A DNA stretch of 64,000 nt, taken from NCBI GenBank assembly GCA_937915865.1, contig CALGIG010000045.1:124001-188000 (forward strand). Direction: 5' to 3'. Position 1 is the stretch's first letter. Every line of letters begins with the position of its first letter. The translations under genes and the position numbers were made by a program. Of the stretch, positions 1 to 9,361 are shown one piece after another. The notes below the pieces were generated by a model. That model saw only the letters and a program-made list of their open reading frames with translations. It ran no database searches and was not told where the DNA came from. This DNA is from an uncultured Prolixibacteraceae bacterium. Its GTDB lineage: Bacteria; Bacteroidota; Bacteroidia; Bacteroidales; Prolixibacteraceae.

Positions 1-213
1 CTGATGCCAGTCAAATGTGATCAAATCAGGAACTATATTATCTTTTTTCTCGTTAGTCCATTTTGCCCAAAAGTAAAATGCAAAACGGTGAAAATTAAAT
101 ACCCCTAGCTCAATACACCTTGCTGTTGGATAGTATGGATGCGAAAGAGTAGCTTCCATCACATTCGGTGGTAAAGACCATGTTTTATATGTTTGGGTAT
201 AATCAATCATCAT
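1..213 (-). CDS. Sixth gene of the Hachiman-type operon, partial (runs off the left edge)
   Basis: An open frame of exactly 71 codons begins at the ATG that overlaps the stop codon of the helicase gene (TAATG) and stays open to base 1. The visible product begins MMIDYTQTYKTWSLPP and ends PDLITFDWHQ. The stop/start overlap is the same kind of coupling seen between the other genes of this operon, so I read it as a further member. The hydrophobic strand followed by D-W-H recalls the metal-binding strand of arginase-fold proteins such as UPF0489, but that is a weak resemblance from memory and only the N-terminus is available. No function is assigned. Confidence 0.6.
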   Translation of the reverse strand, partial: MMIDYTQTYKTWSLPPNVMEATLSHPYYPTARCIELGVFNFHRFAFYFWAKWTNEKKDNIVPDLITFDWHQ

Positions 214-3200
214 TAATTTAATTGGTAATGGGGATTTTTGTTTTTCATTTTCCAAACATCATCTTCCCACTCGAAATATATTCCAGGAATGTCACATACT
301 TTATCGAAAGGGAAATCCTCATTCACGACTACTTCTATTTTATCTTTATAATCTGAGCTGCATAAGAAATAAGAACCATGATAGGATTTACAATATAATT
401 TTGAAGATGCTATTTCTAAAGCTTTACTGAATGTAAAATTGGTAATTTTGGGGAGGACATTTTTGAATACTGATTGTTCTTTAGTCAAAATTTCAACCCA
501 ATGTAAAGTATTTTCCGAACAATCGTCTCTTCTCTTCAATTTATCTTGGTTCCGAACAATGATCTTAGAAATTTCAATCAGATTATTATCTATCAATAAT
601 TCATTAAAGATAAGGCTCAGCTCTGTAGCAGCATGTCTTGATCTAATTCCCGATAAATAAATTTTTGCTGCCCAAAAGGAAGGAAGTCCCAACTCACATA
701 AAACTCCAAATTCTTCAAAAACAGCCCCTGCTTCTTCATTTTCTTGTTGTTTATATTTTTTTGAGATAGCATTTAAGACCCACGGAATCGTAAAACTAAA
801 ATATTCATTTGCGATTTTGTCTCCGTTGGGAATGCCTTTCAACGAATTACCACTTAACCAAAGTTGTCTTACTGAATCAAGTTCATTTTGGGTAAAGCTG
901 TGCCTGAAATGTGAAGATGGCAATTGATTTATAATACGTTCTATGTTTTTCAGAAAATTATTTTTGTCATCAATTTGTTTGTCGGAATTTAAATAACTAT
1001 AAACAATTTCAGAAATTTCGTCTATCAATTCATCTATTTTAGCAATAGACATCAATGGAATTCCTGATGAAGCAAAGGACTTCCATTGTCTTGGGTCCCC
1101 AGCCATTCTCTTAACTGCAGTACTTCTTGCTTTCAGAATTCGTATAAAATCATCACCTTCGTCTTCTGCTTGTATGTATGCTAATGACTCTCGAAAATGG
1201 TCATCAATCCAAATTGATTCTTCGGTCTCAAGACTTCCATAAGCTAGGTTCAATGCTAATAATGAATCATCAATCCAATCGAAAAAATCAATGATAGAAT
1301 CTTTTTGCTTTTTATCATTAGGTATCTGGGTAAAATTATTTTCGGTAATTAATTCCAATAAATGTTCAAAGTCAATATCACAACTCTCAGCAATACTTTG
1401 TATTCGTCTGATTTGTGTAAGAAGTCCACTTTGTGCAGATTCTAATTTGCGATGATTAAAATATTCATTAGCTAAACCTCTATGCCAATCAACATATCGA
1501 CCATTTTTGTCTATTACATATAAAATTTTTCCTTCAGTATCTACAAAAGCCCTGCCTGCTCTGCCTGCAATATTCCAAAAATCACGACTAAGAATACGAT
1601 TGCTTCCTTCCCAAAAAACATTTGCAATGATCACTGTTGATACACCTAAATTGACTCCTTGAGCTAATGTTGACGTAGAAATAATATATCTTGCTTTCCC
1701 CTTTCTTAATAATCGTTCCATACAAAGCCTGATTTCTGGAGATAACTTATTACTATGGCACATTATCCCTTTTCTGGCATATTTTAATACATCATCATTT
1801 AGGTCGTTCTCTATACAAGACAATTCAAACCGTTCCCAGTCATAATCATTACCCCAATTCATATCAGGCTCCTTCAAGTAAACCAAATGATCATAAATCT
1901 CCTTTGCTTGTCCCATAACCATATTGGCTCTACACACATAAATTAAAACTGAACCGATTAAAGATAACTTGACTGCTGATTGAGCGATAGCTTGTTTTTT
2001 ATTACTTACAGTCTTAATAAATGAAGTATTATAACTTGGTTCTTCACCTTTCCACTCCAGATTCACACTTCTACCTGTAAATTCTAAAATTCCAAAGCGT
2101 TGGGATGACGGCCTCCAATCAGATTTTGTTGTTTGATTCTCGTCATTCGTTATCCATTTTGATATCTCCGCTGAATTAGGCAAAACTGCCGATAATAGAA
2201 TAATCTTGCCACTATTTTTTTTCATTAAATGACGCAGCTCTTCCGTAAACATTTCATTTATAACATATCTCTTATCTTCACCCAATAAATGACCTTCGTC
2301 AATAATAATCAATGCTATTCTTGATGCCAAATCATCGTTGGCTCTAATAATAGCTTTTGCTTTTTCCGGTGTCGCAATAAGAATATGGGAGTTTTCAATC
2401 ATGATATGATCAATACTATTAAATTGAGCACCTCCATATAAGTGAGATACCTTATACCCCAAAGGCTCAAATGTTTGACTCAATACCCCTTCAATCTCAA
2501 AAGCAAGCGAACGAAAAGGAGCTAAATATAAAATGTGTGAATAAGGGTTATCTAATAATGATTGTAAAATAGCAATCTCAGCAATTCGTGTTTTACCACT
2601 ACTAGTAGGCAAACTAACCACAGCACCACTAGAGGACAGGACTTTAGCTAATGATTGTCTTTGAGAAATAAATAATTCAACAATAGGATTCCTGTCTTTA
2701 TAAACGAAATTACTAATAAACTTATCAATTGTTTGCTTTCTTTCAGGAATAGCCCATGAGAAAAATGGCGATTCATGAAATTTAAGTTGATATTCCAAAT
2801 CGTCATTTACATCAATCCCATCTATTAGCGGGCTTAAATTTGGCCATAAGGAGCTCTCGCTAAAACCCTTAGAAATAATCCTCAATAGTCTAAAAGTCCA
2901 CCATAGAGAAGGATCTTCATCAATAGCCGTTAATTCGACTGCATCATTTAAAATCTCAATACATTCATCTAAATGACGATTGTTTCCGTATTGTATATAC
3001 AGCAATAAACTCGATAATGCTCTTGCAGTGAACACATCATATATTTTCAAATACCTTTTTGATGTATATTCTGAATTCAAAAGAATTTCATTTAACTGTT
3101 GCAATAATTCGTTATAATGTTTACTCAAAAAAAGAAACAATAGTCTGGTAAGTCTTTTATCATATTGAGTTTTATTTAGCAGGATAAATGCCTTTGAGTA

Positions 3201-3554
3201 TTGACAAGATGCATAGTAGGCCAAAGCTGCCATTAAAATATGGAATGAACTAATATTTGTTCTGTTTCTCTCAGGTAAATGATTATATTCTATGATTGTC
3301 GCTGCTTTATTAAGTGCATCAATGGCTTTGTCAGTCATTTCATATTCTGCAAAATAGCAACCAACAGCTAAATAGGAATATGCAATCGAATCAAGTCCTT
3401 CGTTCAGATTAAGCCTGAATCGAGGGAATTTCTCAATATCTTCATCAACACCAAATAGGATATACCGAGCATTTGCTTGAGCTACAAAATTTTTTGTTGT
3501 ATGGTCGCTTTCCAATTGGCCATAAAGATTTAAAGCTTTGTCAATCCGTTTCAT
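213..3554 (-). CDS. hamB: HamB-like superfamily 2 helicase of a Hachiman defence system
   Basis: This 1113-residue protein is a Ski2/Brr2-like SF2 helicase. Walker A is TSSGKT near residue 316, the DEGH box lies near 418 (IIIDEGHLLGE), and motif VI is GRAGRA near 665. The roughly 300 residues before the helicase core are all-helical and TPR-like, and about 400 residues follow it. HamB proteins of Hachiman have this plan and are encoded beside HamA, as here: the two genes overlap by 14 bp, with HamA upstream. In characterised Hachiman systems HamAB acts as a complex in which the helicase engages DNA and controls the HamA nuclease. All helicase motifs appear intact, so the gene is probably functional. 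It is far more A+T-rich than the transfer genes to its right, which fits a separately acquired cargo operon. Confidence 0.88.
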   Translation of the reverse strand: MKRIDKALNLYGQLESDHTTKNFVAQANARYILFGVDEDIEKFPRFRLNLNEGLDSIAYSYLAVGCYFAEYEMTDKAIDALNKAATIIEYNHLPERNRTNISSFHILMAALAYYASCQYSKAFILLNKTQYDKRLTRLLFLFLSKHYNELLQQLNEILLNSEYTSKRYLKIYDVFTARALSSLLLYIQYGNNRHLDECIEILNDAVELTAIDEDPSLWWTFRLLRIISKGFSESSLWPNLSPLIDGIDVNDDLEYQLKFHESPFFSWAIPERKQTIDKFISNFVYKDRNPIVELFISQRQSLAKVLSSSGAVVSLPTSSGKTRIAEIAILQSLLDNPYSHILYLAPFRSLAFEIEGVLSQTFEPLGYKVSHLYGGAQFNSIDHIMIENSHILIATPEKAKAIIRANDDLASRIALIIIDEGHLLGEDKRYVINEMFTEELRHLMKKNSGKIILLSAVLPNSAEISKWITNDENQTTKSDWRPSSQRFGILEFTGRSVNLEWKGEEPSYNTSFIKTVSNKKQAIAQSAVKLSLIGSVLIYVCRANMVMGQAKEIYDHLVYLKEPDMNWGNDYDWERFELSCIENDLNDDVLKYARKGIMCHSNKLSPEIRLCMERLLRKGKARYIISTSTLAQGVNLGVSTVIIANVFWEGSNRILSRDFWNIAGRAGRAFVDTEGKILYVIDKNGRYVDWHRGLANEYFNHRKLESAQSGLLTQIRRIQSIAESCDIDFEHLLELITENNFTQIPNDKKQKDSIIDFFDWIDDSLLALNLAYGSLETEESIWIDDHFRESLAYIQAEDEGDDFIRILKARSTAVKRMAGDPRQWKSFASSGIPLMSIAKIDELIDEISEIVYSYLNSDKQIDDKNNFLKNIERIINQLPSSHFRHSFTQNELDSVRQLWLSGNSLKGIPNGDKIANEYFSFTIPWVLNAISKKYKQQENEEAGAVFEEFGVLCELGLPSFWAAKIYLSGIRSRHAATELSLIFNELLIDNNLIEISKIIVRNQDKLKRRDDCSENTLHWVEILTKEQSVFKNVLPKITNFTFSKALEIASSKLYCKSYHGSYFLCSSDYKDKIEVVVNEDFPFDKVCDIPGIYFEWEDDVWKMKNKNPHYQLN

Positions 3555-4395
3555 CTAATTTGATACTTAAAAGTCGTTCTCTGGCTAATCTAAAACTTTC
3601 TTCTACTATTTCACTAGGATTGTCAAGCCCCAATGACATAAATACGAGATTGGGATTTGTTGTGGTCAAATGTTTTTCTACTTGTGAAAACGTATCTTTT
3701 GAAGGAATAGTAGAATTGGTGCTTAACAGGAATCCCACGTTATTGACAATGAACTTTTCATCTTTCAATAAACCTTGTAAATCCATAAGGTTATCTGCAA
3801 TAGCACCTTCTCCTATATCATATAATCTATCAGCGACAAAACCTATAGATACAGGCAATTTTTTGCTTTTTTCCAAGTTTGCTACTGCATCCGTAATCGC
3901 TTTTTTGAGAGGTTCTGAACGATATTTACTTTCTCCGTATATCACTTTTTCATAAACATTTACGGGATTAAAAAGTAAAACATCATCTCCCTTCATTGAC
4001 TGTTCCACATTAGTATTGTATCTCAACTTATAGATAAATGGAGTATAACTGGTGCTTTCTTTCAGGTATTCCACAAGAATTATTTCAGCTATGTTTCCCT
4101 TCATTGTTTTATCAACTGTAGGCAATAAATGTTGAGTTTCTACATATTTATCAAAATCGTATTTTTTTAATATTAGAGTTTTCCTCTTCAAAAGGCTTAT
4201 TTTATGGTCAGATACATGATGTGTTATAATCCAGGATGCGATAGCATCTATGGCTTTTTTTCGTAAATCACCGTTTTCCGAAAGTTTTCGATGCTTTTTA
4301 GTTACCGTTGTTGGTTGATCCGCGTGAGCCAACCATTCGCCCAAAACATGAGGTGTTCTAGGGTGTTCTCCAATTAAGTTTTCCTGTTCTGTCAT
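3541..4395 (-). CDS. hamA: HamA-like DUF1837 nuclease of a Hachiman defence system
   Basis: This 284-residue protein has the size and motif order of DUF1837/HamA, a PD-(D/E)XK-like nuclease. Visible active-site candidates are E104 in GNIAEI, D137-D138 in KGDDVLLF, and E155 with K157 in YGESKYR. In Hachiman, HamA supplies the DNase activity and HamB the DNA-sensing helicase. The gene overlaps the HamB gene by 14 bp and starts 4 bp after the upstream nuclease-like gene, so it sits inside a translationally coupled operon. I saw no truncation. The identification rests on the motif pattern plus the adjacent helicase; a profile search would settle it. Confidence 0.85.
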   Translation of the reverse strand: MTEQENLIGEHPRTPHVLGEWLAHADQPTTVTKKHRKLSENGDLRKKAIDAIASWIITHHVSDHKISLLKRKTLILKKYDFDKYVETQHLLPTVDKTMKGNIAEIILVEYLKESTSYTPFIYKLRYNTNVEQSMKGDDVLLFNPVNVYEKVIYGESKYRSEPLKKAITDAVANLEKSKKLPVSIGFVADRLYDIGEGAIADNLMDLQGLLKDEKFIVNNVGFLLSTNSTIPSKDTFSQVEKHLTTTNPNLVFMSLGLDNPSEIVEESFRLARERLLSIKLDETD

Positions 4396-4399
4396 AATA

Positions 4400-6202
4400 C
4401 TATTTATAGGTACTCATCATACTAGGCAACAACTTATTCCCCGGAATCACCACCGAAACAATATAATCGGGATGTTTGACAGGTAAGTTAGTTGCAGGTG
4501 ATAGATGATGTAAATTAAACCAATCTTTAAACCCAAGTATTGGCTTTTTTTCTTTATCGCTTAAATCCAATAGAACAAACATTCCTATCTGTTCATAAGC
4601 TGAGGTATAAGTTTGTGCTTGAGCAATATAGTATTCTTCGATTTTTTCGAGAGTAGGGGGTTCATCTGTTCTCTTAACTTCAATTGGAATACGTATTTTA
4701 TCGCATTGAAATATTATATCCACACGCCCACCACTAGCAACTTTACCTTTTTCATATTCAAAATATTGTGCCATTGAAGTATGTTTAAAGCTTTCGAACA
4801 AGCTATCCTGTAGATGACTTTCCTCTGCATCTGTTCCAAAGCCTCCGGTCACTTTCTTTGAGAATAGGAACAAAAATTTCGATTTATCATAGCCTAAATG
4901 TGAATGGTAGGCATAACGAATCACGTGCGCTAATATGTTGAAGAATATTTTTTGTTTTTTAACATCCAAGCCAGGAATCTTTTCTGCAACTTGTTCTTTA
5001 AATGAATTTAAAATGTCATCTCCAACGTTATACCCTGTTTCAAAATAGGCTAATCCGTTTTGACTTCTTTTGAAAAAATCGCCTAATACGTTTAAGATAG
5101 ATGAAGTATCCCTATTTTCTCCCAGTTGCTTCAAGGTATCTTCAACGTCCTTCATATTGCCTAAAATCTCTCGTAACGCTAAAACTAATTGCGTGTCGAG
5201 TTGGATTGATTCATCTTTTGATTGGAGCAAATTCAATACATAATTGATAAAGTCTCCTGAAATCGTAACTTCCGTTGATGTTTTAGTGCTTTCGAGAAGT
5301 TCTAATTTATTTGCTAACCCACTTGTATATATAGTGCTCAAGCAACTACTAACAATGCCTGTTTTTATTTGTTGGTGAAATTCCTCGTAATGCGAATCGA
5401 TCATTGCACATCCTTCAAGTTGCAAAAATGCGTCACTCAAGATTGATAATTCTTCTAATGGATAAAGCCAAGTATTACTCCTTCTCGCACTCTCATAACT
5501 ATGTTTTAAATGCTCAACCAACTTTTGAATAGAAAATTCTATTTCAATATCACCATCGCTCAATGAATATAGATGCTTTTGAGAAACTGTCCTGTCCAAA
5601 TTGCTACATGTAGTGTTAAATAAATTGTAGTTGTTCTTGTAAACTGCCGTATACAAATCGATAAAATGCAGAAAGAAATCAGCATCGATTCTATTTTCCA
5701 CTTCTAATGTTGCCGCTTTAAAGTATCGTTCAGCATCATTGATTTTCTGCAATATATCAAGAATGGTCTGATCGAATTGAATATTTTCCAATTCAATCAA
5801 TCCTAAACGGAAATTCACTTCTGACGAAACTTCCGCACTATGATGATTCTGAAACTTAGAAATTGCTGTTCTAATCTCTTGCTGGGACTGCCCCTGTATA
5901 TAAAATAAGAAAAGAAGCTTAATCGCCTGAATTATAATAAATTCCTCATCATTTTGCTTGACATCAAATAATAAAGCAAGGGCCTTGAACGGATTTTCAA
6001 TATTTTTAGCAATCGCTAATTCACATGTATAGCGCAGAGCCCGTTCTCTTAGTAAGTTATTAGTCGACGTTTTGAATAAATTTTCGAGAAAAAATGATAG
6101 CGCACCTGAATCAACAACCTCTGTATCGACGTATTGATAGAAGTTATCAAAGAATATTATTTTTTCTACTTCTGTTTTTTCACTCCAGTCAAACATATTC
6201 AT
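4400..6202 (-). CDS. PD-(D/E)XK nuclease-like protein, Hachiman-operon accessory
   Basis: The 600-residue product is mostly helical and leucine-rich up to about residue 480. It then shows a nuclease-like core: GGRVDIIF around residues 490-496 followed by IPIEVKR around 505-511, that is D-x(~14)-E-x-K, the classic PD-(D/E)XK arrangement. The helix and strand that follow fit the same fold. I do not recognise the family. It would be a second nuclease in the same operon as HamA. Its start overlaps the stop of the SMC-like gene by 1 bp and its stop is 4 bp from HamA, so the stoichiometry of all these products is probably linked. The start used is MNMFDW; an ATG two codons later is possible. The nuclease assignment is an inference from motif spacing. 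Confidence 0.7.
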   Translation of the reverse strand: MNMFDWSEKTEVEKIIFFDNFYQYVDTEVVDSGALSFFLENLFKTSTNNLLRERALRYTCELAIAKNIENPFKALALLFDVKQNDEEFIIIQAIKLLFLFYIQGQSQQEIRTAISKFQNHHSAEVSSEVNFRLGLIELENIQFDQTILDILQKINDAERYFKAATLEVENRIDADFFLHFIDLYTAVYKNNYNLFNTTCSNLDRTVSQKHLYSLSDGDIEIEFSIQKLVEHLKHSYESARRSNTWLYPLEELSILSDAFLQLEGCAMIDSHYEEFHQQIKTGIVSSCLSTIYTSGLANKLELLESTKTSTEVTISGDFINYVLNLLQSKDESIQLDTQLVLALREILGNMKDVEDTLKQLGENRDTSSILNVLGDFFKRSQNGLAYFETGYNVGDDILNSFKEQVAEKIPGLDVKKQKIFFNILAHVIRYAYHSHLGYDKSKFLFLFSKKVTGGFGTDAEESHLQDSLFESFKHTSMAQYFEYEKGKVASGGRVDIIFQCDKIRIPIEVKRTDEPPTLEKIEEYYIAQAQTYTSAYEQIGMFVLLDLSDKEKKPILGFKDWFNLHHLSPATNLPVKHPDYIVSVVIPGNKLLPSMMSTYK

Positions 6203-8349
6203 TAAAATAGAAATTCCTCTTCTTCTTTGATCTCAGATTTAGAAGAATCTGTAATACCTGAAAATCCTCTAACTGCGGAACCCACAAAAATCTGAAGATT
6301 ATCGTGAAATTTTTTGTTTATTAACCTGAAATTTTCAATTAACCCCTGTAAATGTTTAGGGATCATTTCTTCGCTACCTGGAGCATCAAAAATTAAAAAC
6401 CGGGGATGTCGACCAAGATGGTGATCTATATCTAGTTGTATAATAGCTAAATAAAAAGCCAATTTTACTCTTAGTTTTTCGCCTTCTACTAAATCTTCAA
6501 ACTTTTCTTCTTTACCATGCTGAATTAAAACAAGGTCGTATTTCTCATCTATTTTTACAGAAGTTATTGAAGTCGTGCCAAATTCTTGTATTTGAGCTAA
6601 AATAAGATTTTGAAAGGTGTGAAGCATTTTATTATTCAAAGCTGAACGCTTCTGCAATAAGCCTTGTATACCATAATTAAGAACTTCTATCTCTTTTTCT
6701 AGTTTTTTACTTTCATCAGGCAGTGCGGATTCATTTTGATTTTGTAATTCTTTAATTCGATATTCCAAAACAGCTTTTGATTGAATATATTCATCTTTTT
6801 TATTTAGGGCTTCTTGCCGTTGTTTTTGCTCTTCAGTTTGGAACCGAAGTGTATTGCCCAAAGAAGTTAATCGCTGTTGGTCTTTATCAGTTGATGGACA
6901 TTTTTGTAAACTGGAAAAGGCTCGGTTATATTCAGCCCTACTGTTATTTAAGTGATCTCTTTTATTTTCCACTTGTTTCTGTAACAGTTCTATTTTCCTA
7001 AGAATGTCGTTTTTTTCTGTTTTAAGTTTTTCTATTTGGCGTTTCTGTTGTTCATCATCAGACTTTTTTAAGGTAACAGAAGTGCCGCAGAGACTGCATT
7101 TATGAGAATCTCTTTCCACAGCTTTTCTTTCTGCACTAATAGTATGCTCACAATGAGGACATTCGTACACTTCCAGATTGGTAAAAAAACTGTCAGTATC
7201 TACAAATAATTCCTTTTGCAATATTTCTTTCCCGATTTTTACAACTTCCTTTTCTCTTGCCCTTATTTCATCAGAAAATTGCTTTACTTCATTGTCTAGG
7301 TCAAAGACTTTTCTATCCGCGATATCACATGCAGTTATAAGAGCATTTCGTTCAGTTTTTCTTTTTGAAATGCTTATTTCTAAATCCCCATATTCTTTCA
7401 GAAGGCGCTCAAGGGACTGAAAATCTTTTTGTTTATTTAATTCTTCTAATTTATCCTTGACATCTTCCAAATCTTTTGTCAACTTTCTCAGATCATCTGT
7501 TTTTGCTTTTTGAGTTTTCTCTGTAACAAATTGGTTATTCCGTAATTTTTCGGCTTTAATATCTCTCAGTAATGTGAGTTGATTTATCGGATAAGTTAGC
7601 TTCAGGCCCAGTAACATTTCAAGAATCTTCGTTCCTTGTCTGCCTATGTTTTCTTTCTCGAAATACAGATATTTATAATTACTTGATTCAAGGTATATTG
7701 ACTTAAAATAGGTCGACCATGACATATTAGCTTCTACAGATTCATTTTTAAATCCAGGACGATGTCGGTATTGAAGTGTGTAAAACGAAAGTTCATTAAA
7801 AAAAAATTCCTCCATCTTCTCCGTAAACTCTTTTTCGTTTGAAGCTTTAAATACCATTTTGGGATTGTCCAATTTTAATTTATCCTCGCTCTTAAGTTTT
7901 TGGTATTCTATAATTCCAAATTTGTACAATACACATTTTACACGTGCCGCAGAAGCATCAATATGAACAGTATACGTATCATTAGTAAGAGAAAACTCCA
8001 GGAGAAATTCTTTAAACCAATCTTTGATTGCCTTTTTTATAGTATTATCACCGGTCAAACAGTATTTGATAATTTTAAATATTGTTGACTTTCCTTTCAA
8101 ATTATCCGCAATCCAAGTGTTTATTCCTTTATGAAATCTTCGTTGATACAAAAAAGGCTCTTGCCCCGATTTCACACCTGAGAAAATAAGTTCGTTAATA
8201 GAGAGAATTTTGCCTTGCGATTTTGGGTTGTCTTTCTCATAGCTCTCACTTAGTTCAAATAGATTTTCAATATCCTCTTCGGTATATGAGTTTAAAAATT
8301 CTTTGTGAACATACTCAATAAACTTTTTGTAATTGAATTCTCTATTCAT
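6202..8349 (-). CDS. SMC/Rad50-like ATPase with central zinc ribbon, Hachiman-operon accessory
   Basis: This 715-residue protein has the build of a small SMC/Rad50-type ATPase. A P-loop NLKGKSTIF lies at residues 83-91, and long coiled coil follows, rich in K, E, Q and L. A four-cysteine zinc ribbon (CPHC near 395, CSLC near 418) interrupts the coil. The C-terminal ATPase half has a signature-like segment (VEGEKLRVKLAFYL) and a Walker B strand FLIFDAPGSEE near 650. The P-loop has N-L-K-G where G-x-x-x-x-G is usual, a variant also seen in AAA15/ABC-3C type ATPases. The ribbon carries both CxxC pairs in one chain, unlike the single-CxxC Rad50 hook. It overlaps the upstream small gene by 4 bp (ATGA). 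By analogy with ABC three-component defence modules it may form a sensor with its neighbours; that is inference. Confidence 0.75.
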   Translation of the reverse strand: MNREFNYKKFIEYVHKEFLNSYTEEDIENLFELSESYEKDNPKSQGKILSINELIFSGVKSGQEPFLYQRRFHKGINTWIADNLKGKSTIFKIIKYCLTGDNTIKKAIKDWFKEFLLEFSLTNDTYTVHIDASAARVKCVLYKFGIIEYQKLKSEDKLKLDNPKMVFKASNEKEFTEKMEEFFFNELSFYTLQYRHRPGFKNESVEANMSWSTYFKSIYLESSNYKYLYFEKENIGRQGTKILEMLLGLKLTYPINQLTLLRDIKAEKLRNNQFVTEKTQKAKTDDLRKLTKDLEDVKDKLEELNKQKDFQSLERLLKEYGDLEISISKRKTERNALITACDIADRKVFDLDNEVKQFSDEIRAREKEVVKIGKEILQKELFVDTDSFFTNLEVYECPHCEHTISAERKAVERDSHKCSLCGTSVTLKKSDDEQQKRQIEKLKTEKNDILRKIELLQKQVENKRDHLNNSRAEYNRAFSSLQKCPSTDKDQQRLTSLGNTLRFQTEEQKQRQEALNKKDEYIQSKAVLEYRIKELQNQNESALPDESKKLEKEIEVLNYGIQGLLQKRSALNNKMLHTFQNLILAQIQEFGTTSITSVKIDEKYDLVLIQHGKEEKFEDLVEGEKLRVKLAFYLAIIQLDIDHHLGRHPRFLIFDAPGSEEMIPKHLQGLIENFRLINKKFHDNLQIFVGSAVRGFSGITDSSKSEIKEEEEFLF

Positions 8350-8996
8350 GGCAACTCATCGGTGAAATGTTCATAATAGCTCAATCGTACTTGCTCATTC
8401 AGGTTTTGAATAAGCATTGTATACGGAACATTGTATTGCTGATATTTGTATTGTCGTTTTTTAAGCTCGGAGCCGTTATAATGATCAAAATATTTTTTAA
8501 TGAGTTTACACCTGTCGTGATACCATTTAACACTTGGGATGCTTAATAAGCTGCTTTCAACTTGTTGGACACACCGTTTCGTAATATAGTAAGTCTTGTC
8601 ATAGGGCTGTAAATCGGAACGACGTTTACTTTCGAAATCAATGAAACGGACCGATTTTAGAAACAGGATAATGCTATCAATACTTTCATAAGCTCCGTAG
8701 AAGAACTTTTGCATTTCATCTACCCGCAATACTGGTTCTTCATCATGATATATTTCTTTGATTATCGTTTGAATTTCAGATTTATCAATGCTACTATCAT
8801 TAGCCATTAAATCCATAAGTTCACAGGACAAAAAATCTGGATACCGAAGCAGGAAATCAAGAGCCTGAATTTTAATTTCTGTTTGAAAAACACCAGCTAT
8901 TTCGTCATTCTCCTCAATATATATAGGTCGGGAAAATGTGTATAAAATTAAAGTTATTCTAAGCCGATCTCTGGTTTTTTTTAATGGGTCATCCAT
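8346..8996 (-). CDS. First gene of the Hachiman-type operon, unknown small protein
   Basis: The 216-residue product (MDDPLKKTRDRLRITLILY...) is helical, with no signal peptide, membrane segment or recognisable catalytic motif. Its position directly before the SMC-like ATPase with a 4-bp ATGA overlap, its size, and a probable winged-helix-like middle resemble the 'middle component' proteins of ABC three-component systems. That comparison is structural guesswork. It is the promoter-proximal gene of the operon: a Bacteroidota promoter lies 20 bp upstream. Confidence 0.6.
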   Translation of the reverse strand: MDDPLKKTRDRLRITLILYTFSRPIYIEENDEIAGVFQTEIKIQALDFLLRYPDFLSCELMDLMANDSSIDKSEIQTIIKEIYHDEEPVLRVDEMQKFFYGAYESIDSIILFLKSVRFIDFESKRRSDLQPYDKTYYITKRCVQQVESSLLSIPSVKWYHDRCKLIKKYFDHYNGSELKKRQYKYQQYNVPYTMLIQNLNEQVRLSYYEHFTDELP

Positions 8997-9015
8997 AATA
9001 ACTGTTCTTCTTGTA

Positions 9016-9043
9016 CAAAAATAAAATAATAATGTAAAAACAA
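9016..9043 (-). promoter_or_regulatory. Bacteroidota-type promoter of the Hachiman operon
   Basis: On the minus strand a TTG (complement of 9041-9043) is followed after 17 bases by TATTTTTG (complement of 9016-9023), matching the -33 TTG and -7 TAnnTTTG boxes. The start codon lies 20 bases downstream, leaving a very short leader. No operator-like palindrome was seen beside it. The stretch from 9044 to 9336 shows no gene. Confidence 0.55.
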
Positions 9044-9336
9044 CTCAGAAATTGGGTTTATCTGTTTAATTGTCAAGATACTTATTAACTCAAAGGCATA
9101 CTGATAATAAAAAGGCAGGTGAATATTCTTTCTTTTAAAAGACCTTCCTATTCTCTTTGCTATAAATAAATGTAGCTATAGGAGCCAAAGTGGCATTTCA
9201 ATTTTATTTCAGAACTTGATCTGGTCTTCAGTTCGCCTGATCTTATCGTTCAGGATAGTTATGGCTGTGTCCGACAAGAATAAATTAAAAAAATATTGAT
9301 AGACGTTGACAAAAACTTGTGAGGTAAGTCCGACAT

Positions 9337-9358
9337 AAAAAAGAGCCTTTCGGCTCTT
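9337..9358 (-). terminator. Terminator of the SSB-like gene
   Basis: Read on the minus strand, AAGAGCC and GGCTCTT (9341-9347 and 9352-9358) form a 7-bp stem with a GAAA tetraloop followed by a T run, three bases after the stop codon. It separates the accessory genes from the Hachiman operon. Confidence 0.75.
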
Positions 9359-9361
9359 GAC

